A stretch of 64,000 nucleotides of DNA from Capilliphycus robustus. GTDB taxonomy: Bacteria; Cyanobacteriota; Cyanobacteriia; Cyanobacteriales; Microcoleaceae. How positions within the stretch are numbered: the first letter of the stretch is position 1; every line of letters starts with the position of its first letter. The translations under genes were made by a program, and so were the position numbers. The stretch is from NCBI RefSeq assembly GCF_034932365.1, contig NZ_JAYGHR010000004.1, forward strand, positions 1 to 64,000. Reading direction: 5' to 3'. The notes beneath the pieces are model-generated. The model saw nothing but the letters and a program-made list of their open reading frames with translations. It made no database searches and was not told the DNA's origin. Shown piece after piece: positions 1-6,767 of the stretch.

Positions 1-36
1 TTGCGTTCCTTGCAGCTTCATTTCATACACAAGCAT
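1..36 (-). CDS. tnpB: tnpB, 5' end only (cut by window edge)
   Basis: Only the first 12 codons of a TnpB-type RNA-guided nuclease gene are present; the gene runs leftwards out of the window. The encoded start MLVYEMKLQGTQ matches MIVYEMKLQGTQ of the complete tnpB at 5452. The DNA upstream of both starts is also nearly identical, including the hairpin CCGTCGT-TC-ACGACGG and the segment running to TTTACCAAG. I therefore read it as a second copy of the same IS200/IS605-type element. Nothing can be said about whether the rest of this copy is intact. Confidence 0.75.
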   Translation of the reverse strand, partial: MLVYEMKLQGTQ

Positions 37-122
37 AGATTATCGGCATCAAGCCACGATAAACTTATGTTAGCATAAAATAATCCGTCGTGAACGACGG
101 GGCTTTAAACCTGCTTCTCTTG
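1..122 (-). mobile_element. IS200/IS605-type element, left end of a partial copy
   Basis: Read on the minus strand, this segment starts immediately after a TTAC tetranucleotide (complement of 123-126). It continues CAAGAGAAGCAGG, then a left-end hairpin (CCGTCGT/ACGACGG, about positions 86-101), then the tnpB start at 36. The same order of TTAC, CAAGAGAAGCAGG, hairpin and start is seen at 5364-5460. TTAC is the known target tetranucleotide of IS608, so the element probably inserted 3' to TTAC. The right end lies outside the window. Confidence 0.7.
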
Positions 123-127
123 GTAAA

Positions 128-427
128 ACTAACGGCAGTCGAGCGCGAGATTATGACCATCACGAACGCCTTTGATGGTTCTGGGTTCAGTCTGGAGGGG
201 CGACAACTCGGGGTAAAAACAGCTTGGGGTAAGGTTTTGAGCAAGCCGACCTTAGATCGGGCTAATTTGCAGGTCTATTGACGTACTTTTTTGCGATTGG
301 CAAGCCAATTGTGTGCTACCGCGCCATCGCCTGGTTTATCTTTTCAGAGGACTGCCAACCGAAACCTTTTCCTCATGGGACTTACAGGTAACTTTTCGCC
401 CCCAAAACTCCTGACTTCTTCTGCATT
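128..427. other. Intergenic region without a convincing gene
   Basis: Between the IS end and the 434-residue orphan gene there is a short open frame on the plus strand (to about 281). It has no start context and no recognisable domain, and may be the remnant of a gene cut by the insertion. A perfect small hairpin ATTGGC-AA-GCCAAT lies near 295-308. I see no RNA gene or promoter here. Confidence 0.4.
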
Positions 428-1732
428 TCAAGCAACTTTATAGACAACTCTTTTCTGATGACAGTCTAAGATTTCTTTCAATGCAGTTTTAATTTTCATG
501 GGTGTTGCACTTTCAACGGATTGAGCGAGTTCTGATGTTCTCTCCCCTAACCAACCGGATGCGACATCAAACCCCTCTGTTGCTTTTTCTAGGGTCATGT
601 TATAAGCAATTTTGACTTGATCTGGAGTTGAATGTTTCATTTTTTTAATCACAGCTTGACGTTGTTCTTGAGTGAGATTGTTCCAAACTTGTTGTTCAAT
701 AATCCCCACTCCTGAAATGGCAATGACTGCATTTCCGGTGGCGATCGCTGAACCAATATCAGTCCGCGTTTTGACTAGATAACGTTTCCATTCTGGAGAA
801 ATTTCTTCCCAAATGGCTTTGATGACTGAAGCGCTGAGTAAGGCGGTTCCGACAGTTGGAAATAAGATCACAACGGTTGTAATAACAGCAGAAGTCAACA
901 TTCTTGGCCCGACTTCTGTGATGGCTTCTTCCAGGGTTATTTCATCTTTTAAAACTTTAATTAAAGTCGGAATTACTTCAATTCCGACCGTAAATCCTAA
1001 TGCAGCAAAAGCACTTCCATCCATCAGTTTTTGGATCACTTTAATCGCTACAGATCGAATAAAACCTGTTTTTAAACCTGCTAAAGTTACTTCTAGAATA
1101 TTAAAAATTTCGGCTTTAGCGAGTTCTTTTTCCTCTCGACAATAAGCCCCTATTTTTTTAATAGACTGAAACAAAATATTGAGCGTTGCGTTAATAGCGG
1201 CACCTTCTAAACCTGCACCGTTCACTTCTTTTACGGTTGCGGCTACACTCATTACGTTTGCTGCTAAGTAAGGATTTTCAGCAACCCATTGAGCAAAATT
1301 TTGGCTAATTGGAAAGCTTTGAACCCCATCAATATCAATGAGAAGGGTTGCTCCTACTAGATGAGCGTTTTCGGAATTGCTGGGAATTTCTCCCGAATAA
1401 CGCTGAGATTTAACTTGTTTTTCAAGATATTGTGCTGAACTCGCTTGGGCTTGAATTTCAGCAATGACTTGTCCGACTTTCTGAATATAAAGATCTGGAC
1501 TCAATTTTGTCATTCCATCGCGGGGAAGTTGATCATCAGGAGATTCCGATCCTTTTAGTCCCGCGTTAATATTATAGCCAATGGCTTGCAAATGTTCAAA
1601 CGCAAAACCAAAAGCTTGCGGATTTTGGCTCATTTGAGGATTACTTTTTTTCATCAAAGCTGCACCCGGTTCTAAAATTTCAGTCACAGAGGGAATGAGT
1701 CCGTCGAGAATTGCATCAATTTTATTTTTCAT
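428..1732 (-). CDS. Hypothetical protein with hydrophobic central region
   Basis: I do not recognise this 434-residue protein. The N-terminal third is soluble and Gln/Ser-rich. Residues about 185-330 contain several hydrophobic, Gly/Ala-rich helices (for example AALGFTVGIEVIPTLIKVL and SAVITTVVILFPTVGTALL) that could insert in a membrane or pack as a helical bundle. The C-terminal 100 residues are charged and helical. There is no signal peptide. It sits alone, transcribed away from the IS end and in the same direction as comM, about 180 bp downstream of that gene. A pore-forming or toxin-like role would be speculation. Confidence 0.7.
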   Translation of the reverse strand: MKNKIDAILDGLIPSVTEILEPGAALMKKSNPQMSQNPQAFGFAFEHLQAIGYNINAGLKGSESPDDQLPRDGMTKLSPDLYIQKVGQVIAEIQAQASSAQYLEKQVKSQRYSGEIPSNSENAHLVGATLLIDIDGVQSFPISQNFAQWVAENPYLAANVMSVAATVKEVNGAGLEGAAINATLNILFQSIKKIGAYCREEKELAKAEIFNILEVTLAGLKTGFIRSVAIKVIQKLMDGSAFAALGFTVGIEVIPTLIKVLKDEITLEEAITEVGPRMLTSAVITTVVILFPTVGTALLSASVIKAIWEEISPEWKRYLVKTRTDIGSAIATGNAVIAISGVGIIEQQVWNNLTQEQRQAVIKKMKHSTPDQVKIAYNMTLEKATEGFDVASGWLGERTSELAQSVESATPMKIKTALKEILDCHQKRVVYKVA

Positions 1733-1911
1733 CGTTCTGGCTCAGTTATCAATCAACTGGAATAGATTGAAGACTCCTGGCACTATCTTAAATTTTTTAG
1801 CCAAAATAGAGAAGCGTTAAATTACTGAACTTGGAAAACTTTGGATGTATTGATCAACTCGCAAATCTCCGTAAATTTACGAGTGAGTCTGTATTTTTTT
1901 TGACCTGATAT

Positions 1912-3441
1912 CTATTGCATTCGATCCAAGGTACGATATTGAATGGCTTCGGCTAAATGATTGGCCTGAATTCCATCCGATCCCGCTAAATCAGCAATAG
2001 TACGGGCCACTTTTAAAATGCGATCGCTGCCTCGGGCTGACAGCCCTAATTTCCGAATACAGCCTTCTAAAAGCTGAAGACAAGTGTCGTCGAGTTGACA
2101 CCATTTTTGAATATGGCGACTTTGCATTTGAGCATTACACTGGATATTCGCTTCATCTTGAAACCGAACTTGAGCAATATCTCGTCCTTTCTTAACTCGT
2201 TCTCTGATGGTTTCTGAACTTTCTCCGGTCGATTTTTGAGTAATTTCTTCGGCTTTTAAACGGTTAACAGCCACTTGTAAATCAATCCGATCCATCAATG
2301 GCCCAGATAGTCTTGCCCAGTATTGTTCTCGTTGTCGAGGCGAACAAGTGCAAGGTTGAATGGGGTCGCCGTAATACCCACAGGGACAGGGATTTGTACT
2401 GGCAATTAAAGTGAATTTAGCGGGAAAAACAACGGATTGACGAGTGCGAGTTACGGTAACAAATCCATCTTCTAAAGGTTGACGTAAATACTCTAATACG
2501 TTACGCTTAAATTCGGTTAATTCATCGAGGAAAAGTAAACCATTAGAAGCCAGTGAAATCTCACCGGGTTTCGGAAAACTTCCCCCTCCGACTAAAGATG
2601 GCCCTGATGCCGAATGATGAGGACTGCGAAAGGGGCGATCGCAAACTAAACTGCCGCAATTTTTTAACAATCCCGCAACAGAATGAATCCGAGTTACTTC
2701 TAAAGCTTCTTCAAAGGTTAAAGCCGGTAAAATTCCGGGTAAACGTCGCGCCAACATCGTTTTTCCACTTCCGGGAGGCCCAACAAAAATCAGATTATGT
2801 CCGCCTGTTGCGGCAATTTCTAAGGCTCGTCTAGCATGAGTTTGTCCTTTAACATCTTTTAAATCTAAATCAATTTTTTGCCTTTGAGATAACACTTTGG
2901 AGAGGTCTAACTTCACAGGTTTATAAGCATCTGGACGTTCTAAAAAGTCAGCCACTTCAAAAATTGTTTTGAACCCATAAACCGCCATATCTTCCACAAT
3001 TGCGGCTTCTTGGGCGTTATCTTCCGGGACAACTAACCCCGCAATTCCCATTTGAGAAGCCGCCGCCGCAATTGGTAAAACGCCCGCTACCGCCCGCAAA
3101 CTTCCGTCTAGTGAAACTTCACCTAAAAATAAAAAATCCCCTAATAAATTGGGATTAATTTGTTCAGAAGCGGCTAAAATCCCAAGACTAATCGGTAAAT
3201 CAAAACTCGGCCCTTCTTTGCGTAAATCAGCCGGAGTTAGATTAATCACAATACTCCGCATTGGAAAGGCATATCCGGCGTTTTTTAATGTCGCTTTAAC
3301 TCGTTCACGAGATTCTTGGACAGCAGTATCGGGTAAACCTAAAACCACGATTTTCGGGAGTCCTCCCGAGATATCAACTTCGACTCCAACTTTCACGGCA
3401 TCAATTCCGACAACGGAAGCACTCCAAACTCTAGCTAACAT
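1912..3441 (-). CDS. comM: YifB/ComM family Mg-chelatase-like AAA+ ATPase
   Basis: This is a full-length 509-residue ComM/YifB protein. Residues 1-170 form the N-terminal ChlI-like (Lon-S5-fold) domain beginning MLARVWSASVVGIDA. The Walker A motif GPPGSGKT is at 221-228 and Walker B GLLFLDE at 301-307. The sensor region STNPCPCGYYGD is followed by a second cysteine pair, giving Cys352/354/364/366, and a C-terminal Mg-chelatase subdomain completes the protein. In studied bacteria ComM is a hexameric helicase that drives branch migration of incoming DNA during natural transformation. comEC lies about 11 kb away, so part of the competence machinery is encoded here. It is divergent from the HIT gene, with 124 bp shared as a promoter region. 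Confidence 0.93.
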   Translation of the reverse strand: MLARVWSASVVGIDAVKVGVEVDISGGLPKIVVLGLPDTAVQESRERVKATLKNAGYAFPMRSIVINLTPADLRKEGPSFDLPISLGILAASEQINPNLLGDFLFLGEVSLDGSLRAVAGVLPIAAAASQMGIAGLVVPEDNAQEAAIVEDMAVYGFKTIFEVADFLERPDAYKPVKLDLSKVLSQRQKIDLDLKDVKGQTHARRALEIAATGGHNLIFVGPPGSGKTMLARRLPGILPALTFEEALEVTRIHSVAGLLKNCGSLVCDRPFRSPHHSASGPSLVGGGSFPKPGEISLASNGLLFLDELTEFKRNVLEYLRQPLEDGFVTVTRTRQSVVFPAKFTLIASTNPCPCGYYGDPIQPCTCSPRQREQYWARLSGPLMDRIDLQVAVNRLKAEEITQKSTGESSETIRERVKKGRDIAQVRFQDEANIQCNAQMQSRHIQKWCQLDDTCLQLLEGCIRKLGLSARGSDRILKVARTIADLAGSDGIQANHLAEAIQYRTLDRMQ

Positions 3442-3565
3442 GATGATTTTGATGGATAATATTTCAAATGATCTCCTGTAATTGACAGAACAACTGAAGC
3501 TACAAAAATTGCAGCTTTTCGTTGTCCATCGGATGCTAGAGTTAAATTTAGACGAAATCAGACCA

Positions 3566-3913
3566 ATGACTAATCAAGAAACGGTATTTAGTAAAATCAT
3601 CCGTCGTGAAATTCCGGCTGATATTGTTTACGAGGATGAGTTGGTTTTAGCCTTTAAGGACATTGCCCCCCAAGCACCTGTCCATATTGTTCTGATTCCA
3701 AAGAAGCCTATTCCTAAGTTAGCCGATGCGACTCCAGAAGACCATGCCCTGATGGGACATTTGTTGTTAAAAGTTAAACAAATTGCCGATGAAGCAGGAC
3801 TTGACAACGGTTTTCGAGTGGTGATTAATAATGGGGAAGATGGAGGTCAGACGGTTTATCACCTGCATATTCATATTTTGGGCGGTCGTCCCATGCAATG
3901 GCCCCCCGGTTAG
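3566..3913 (+). CDS. HIT family protein (histidine triad hydrolase)
   Basis: This is a 115-residue HIT-fold protein starting MTNQETVFSKIIRREIPADIVYED and ending with the triad HLHIHILGG and the short tail RPMQWPPG. These are the hallmarks of the Hint/PKCI branch, which hydrolyses purine nucleoside phosphoramidates (family knowledge). The open frame extends 28 codons further upstream, but the homologous part starts at the ATG at 3566, so I use that start. It is a soluble cytoplasmic protein at the full family length. The physiological substrate in cyanobacteria is not known. Confidence 0.9.
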   Translation: MTNQETVFSKIIRREIPADIVYEDELVLAFKDIAPQAPVHIVLIPKKPIPKLADATPEDHALMGHLLLKVKQIADEAGLDNGFRVVINNGEDGGQTVYHLHIHILGGRPMQWPPG

Positions 3914-3929
3914 AAAGAAGTCAGGTGTA

Positions 3930-3987
3930 GGGGCGGGTTCCGAATAGATCCATCATGTCTGACAGACAACTTATATAAACCCGCCCC
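3930..3987. repeat. Inverted repeat GGGGCGGGTT / AACCCGCCCC
   Basis: A perfect 10-bp inverted repeat (3930-3939 and 3978-3987) encloses a smaller palindrome GTCTG-A-CAGAC (about 3957-3967). It lies just after the HIT gene and could fold into a long hairpin. There is no T-tract, so it is more likely a dispersed repeat than an intrinsic terminator. The sequence AACCCGCCCCTACC recurs near 60474 beside wecB, consistent with a dispersed repeat family. Confidence 0.5.
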
Positions 3988-4128
3988 GGAGTTGGGAGTC
4001 GGGAGTTTGGGAGATCTTGCCTGTTCCCTATTCCCCACACAAAGCGCTATGCTTTTAATAAGCCCTGCTTATGTAAACATAAACAAACTTTTATAAAAAA
4101 TGCTTTACAAAACTCTCATATGTATGCT

Positions 4129-4180
4129 GACCTGATACAATCAGGTTCAAGGTAGCTAACTTGCTACCGAGCGTACCTTG
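4129..4180 (+). promoter_or_regulatory. psbA promoter/5'UTR with palindrome and competing hairpins
   Basis: A putative -10 element TACAAT (4136-4141) sits inside a perfect inverted repeat ACCTGA-TACAA-TCAGGT (4130-4146), placed like an operator. Downstream, GGTAGC (4151-4156) can pair with GCTACC (4163-4168). Alternatively CAAGGTA (4148-4154) can pair with TACCTTG (4174-4180). The two hairpins share bases and exclude each other. The ATG follows at 4208. No good -35 was found at the usual spacing. Promoter assignment is inference; the inverted repeats are visible directly. Confidence 0.45.
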
Positions 4181-4207
4181 AAAACAGAATTTAGCAATTA
4201 TTCAAGC

Positions 4208-5290
4208 ATGACCACAACACTACAACAGCGCGAAGGCGCCAACCCGTGGGAACGGTTCTGCAACTGGATCACTTCCACCGACAACCGCATCTATATCGGT
4301 TGGTTTGGGGTTCTGATGATTCCGACCTTGCTGACTGCGACCATTTGCTTCATCATCGCATTTGTAGCTGCACCTCCGGTTGACATTGACGGGATTCGCG
4401 AACCTGTAGCGGGTTCTTTGTTGTACGGAAATAATATCATCTCTGGTGCTGTTGTTCCGTCTTCTAACGCGATTGGTTTACACTTCTACCCGATTTGGGA
4501 AGCTGCATCTCTCGATGAGTGGCTGTACAACGGTGGCCCTTACCAGTTGGTGATTTTCCACTTCTTCATCGGCATCTGCTGCTACATGGGCCGTCAGTGG
4601 GAGTTATCCTACCGTTTAGGAATGCGTCCTTGGATCTGTGTAGCCTACTCAGCTCCTCTGTCTGCTGCCACTGCGGTATTCTTGATCTATCCAATTGGTC
4701 AAGGTAGCTTCTCTGATGGTATGCCTTTGGGTATCGCTGGAACCTTCAACTTTATGATCGTGTTCCAGGCTGAACACAATATCCTCATGCACCCCTTCCA
4801 TATGTTAGGTGTTGCAGGTGTGTTTGGTGGAGCTTTGTTTAGTGCGATGCACGGAAGCTTGGTAACTTCTTCTTTGGTTCGTGAAACCACTGAAGTTGAA
4901 TCTCAAAACTACGGTTACAAGTTCGGTCAAGAAGAAGAAACCTATAACATTGTAGCCGCTCACGGTTACTTTGGGAGGCTTATCTTCCAATATGCTTCTT
5001 TTAACAACTCTCGCGCACTGCACTTCTTCTTAGGTGCATGGCCGGTTATCGGAATCTGGTTTACCGCGTTAGGCGTTTCCACGATGGCGTTTAACCTCAA
5101 CGGTTTCAACTTCAACCAGTCTGTCCTCGACTCTAGTGGTCGTGTGATCAATACCTGGGCTGATGTAATCAACCGTGCAAACTTGGGTATGGAAGTTATG
5201 CACGAGCGCAATGCTCATAATTTCCCATTAGACTTAGCTTCTGGTGAGTCTGAGCCGGTTGCACTCGTGGCTCCTTCCATCAATGGCTAA
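4208..5290 (+). CDS. psbA: Photosystem II D1 protein (low-light Gln130 form)
   Basis: This is the 360-residue D1 reaction-centre protein of photosystem II, a five-helix thylakoid membrane protein that binds P680, pheophytin, the Mn4CaO5 cluster and QB. The conserved functional residues are present: Tyr161 (YZ), Asp170, Glu189, His190, His198, His215, Phe255, Ser264, His272, His332, Glu333, Asp342 and Ala344. A 16-residue C-terminal extension follows Ala344 and would be removed by CtpA. Residue 130 is Gln, as in low-light D1 forms; high-light forms carry Glu. The frame is open to 4178, but MTTTLQQRE at 4208 is the family start. The gene is monocistronic with a terminator. Cyanobacteria usually have several psbA copies; only one is in this window. 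Confidence 0.98.
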   Translation: MTTTLQQREGANPWERFCNWITSTDNRIYIGWFGVLMIPTLLTATICFIIAFVAAPPVDIDGIREPVAGSLLYGNNIISGAVVPSSNAIGLHFYPIWEAASLDEWLYNGGPYQLVIFHFFIGICCYMGRQWELSYRLGMRPWICVAYSAPLSAATAVFLIYPIGQGSFSDGMPLGIAGTFNFMIVFQAEHNILMHPFHMLGVAGVFGGALFSAMHGSLVTSSLVRETTEVESQNYGYKFGQEEETYNIVAAHGYFGRLIFQYASFNNSRALHFFLGAWPVIGIWFTALGVSTMAFNLNGFNFNQSVLDSSGRVINTWADVINRANLGMEVMHERNAHNFPLDLASGESEPVALVAPSING

Positions 5291-5324
5291 TGCCAGTGTT
5301 CGATCCGAATAGCTAGTTAACGAA

Positions 5325-5350
5325 CGCTCTCCATGAGGAGGGCGTTTTTA
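5325..5350 (+). terminator. psbA rho-independent terminator
   Basis: The stem CGCTCTCC / GGAGGGCG (one G-T pair) with loop ATGA is followed by TTTTTATT. It lies 35 bp after the psbA stop codon and immediately upstream of the TTAC target of the tnpB element. Confidence 0.85.
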
Positions 5351-5367
5351 TTATTGCACAACTTTAC

Positions 5368-6712
5368 CAAGAGAAGCAGGTTTAAAGCCCCGTCGTTCAC
5401 GACGGATTATTGTATGCTACAATAACTTATCGTGGAGCGACAATGATAAACATGATTGTCTATGAAATGAAGCTACAAGGAACGCAATACCAGTACAGAA
5501 AGTTAGACGAAGCTATCCGTACTGGTCGTTTCGTTCGTAACAGCATCATTAAAGCATGGATAAATGGTCAAGTTAAAAGTCGTAACGATGCTTATGCCTA
5601 CTGCAAACTGCTGTCAGACAACCCTAGTTTTCCCTGGGTAAACAAACTCAATTCTATGGCTCGACAAGCGCACGCAGAGAGAGCATGGGCATCAATTGAA
5701 CGATTTTATCAAAATTGTCGGCAAAAAATACCGGGGAGGAAAGGCTTTCCCCAATTTAAAAAGTACCAAGTCAGAGCATCAGTTGAGTACAAAACATCGG
5801 GTTGGGTGCTTTCAGAAGATAGACGCTATTTAACTTTCTCAGACAAGTTTCAAGCGGGTACATTTAAGCTTTGGGGAAGTCGAAATCTCCACTTCTATCA
5901 ACTCCAACAAATTAAACGGGTTAGGGTGATTAGAAGACACGATGGATATTATGCCCAATTTTTGCTCGATCATAAAAGGGAGGAAAACAAAGAACTCAGT
6001 AACAAACAAACAGGTTTGGATGTCGGTTTAAACCATTTCTACACCGATTCCACCGGGATACAGGTAGAGAATCCCCGCTTTTTAAGACAAGATGAGCGAC
6101 GAATTAAAAAGCTGCAACGTCGATTATCTCGAAAAAAAAAGGGAAGTCAAAACCGCTCAAAAGCCAGAAATCGTTTAGGTAGAAAATATCTTAAGGTTTC
6201 ACGCAGGCGTAACGATTGGGTTTGTAAACAGGCCCAACACGTCATACAGTCTAACGACTTGGTAGCGATTGAAAACCTACGGATACGCAATTTAGTTAAA
6301 AATCATCATCTAGCTAAATCAATTAATGATGCTGCTTGGTACAGATTTAGAGAATGGTTAGAGTATTTTGGGAGAATTTATGGGGTGACAGTGATTGCTG
6401 TTGAACCCGCATATACTTCTCAAAATTGCTCAAATTGCGGTGAAAAGGTTGTCAAAACTCTCAGCACCCGGACTCACAAATGTCCTCACTGTGGGTATGT
6501 AGCAGACCGGGATGAAAACGCCGCCAAAAACATTCTAAAATCTGCACTCAAACAGCTATCAAATACCGTCGGGCAGATGGAAATCAACGCCTCCCGAGAG
6601 ACTGATCTCTGCTTAAGTGGGGAAACCCAGTTGAGTAAGTCAACTCATAGAAAGAGGAAACCCAAACAGTGATGTTTGGAATCTCCGTCGTTTACGGCGG
6701 AGAGGATGTCAA
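5368..6712 (+). mobile_element. Complete tnpB-only IS200/IS605-type element
   Basis: The element begins after TTAC (5364-5367) with CAAGAGAAGCAGG and a left hairpin CCGTCGT-TC-ACGACGG. It carries one gene (tnpB). It ends with a right hairpin CCGTCGT-TT-ACGGCGG and the terminal sequence GATGTCAA (to 6712). There is no tnpA transposase, so it must be mobilised in trans or be immobile (IS1341-like class). The left boundary is supported by the second copy at 1-122, where similarity stops at the same TTTAC. The right boundary is inferred from the shared TGTCAA end of the relic at 21500. It inserted just behind the psbA terminator. Confidence 0.8.
5452..6672 (+). CDS. tnpB: TnpB, RNA-guided DNA nuclease of an IS605-type element
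   Basis: This 406-residue protein has an intact RuvC-like nuclease core: GLDVGLNHF (Asp190), AIENL (Glu274) and ADRDENAAKNIL (about 351-362). The zinc-finger Cys326/329/344/347 (CSNC and CPHC) sits between the last two motifs. The N-terminal helix-rich part matches OrfB_IS605 proteins. TnpB is the ancestor of Cas12 and cuts DNA next to the element's target motif, guided by an RNA from the right end (established for ISDra2 and relatives). I chose the ATG at 5452, giving MIVYEMKLQG, because it aligns with the start of the second copy. The frame could open earlier at TTG 5410. No frameshift is seen. Confidence 0.93.
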   Translation: MIVYEMKLQGTQYQYRKLDEAIRTGRFVRNSIIKAWINGQVKSRNDAYAYCKLLSDNPSFPWVNKLNSMARQAHAERAWASIERFYQNCRQKIPGRKGFPQFKKYQVRASVEYKTSGWVLSEDRRYLTFSDKFQAGTFKLWGSRNLHFYQLQQIKRVRVIRRHDGYYAQFLLDHKREENKELSNKQTGLDVGLNHFYTDSTGIQVENPRFLRQDERRIKKLQRRLSRKKKGSQNRSKARNRLGRKYLKVSRRRNDWVCKQAQHVIQSNDLVAIENLRIRNLVKNHHLAKSINDAAWYRFREWLEYFGRIYGVTVIAVEPAYTSQNCSNCGEKVVKTLSTRTHKCPHCGYVADRDENAAKNILKSALKQLSNTVGQMEINASRETDLCLSGETQLSKSTHRKRKPKQ

Positions 6713-6728
6713 ATAACTTTGCAAAGTG
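6560..6728 (+). ncRNA. Predicted omegaRNA/reRNA of the tnpB element
   Basis: In studied IS605 elements the guide RNA scaffold covers the 3' end of tnpB and the right end, and the guide is the host sequence just beyond the element. Here the scaffold would include the right hairpin (about 6685-6700). The guide would start at 6713 (ATAACTTTGCAAAGTG). The 5' limit is a guess. The flanking guide segment contains the perfect palindrome ACTTTGCAAAGT (6716-6727). Confidence 0.35.
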
Positions 6729-6745
6729 TGATCGGATTTTTGCCC

Positions 6746-6760
6746 AAAAACCGGGTTTTT
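6746..6760 (-). terminator. Possible terminator of the secreted hydrolase gene
   Basis: AAAAACC-G-GGTTTTT forms a short perfect stem eight bases beyond the stop of the minus-strand gene at 6768. It ends in an A/T run on either strand. The loop is too small for a strong terminator. A similar CCGGGTTTTTT hairpin occurs at 62129-62174. Confidence 0.35.
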
Positions 6761-6767
6761 ATTGGTT

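Noticed and set aside
90..281. 63-codon plus-strand open frame next to the left IS end
   Set aside because: It begins inside the IS left end with no ribosome-binding site and encodes nothing recognisable. It may be a remnant, but I cannot support a gene.
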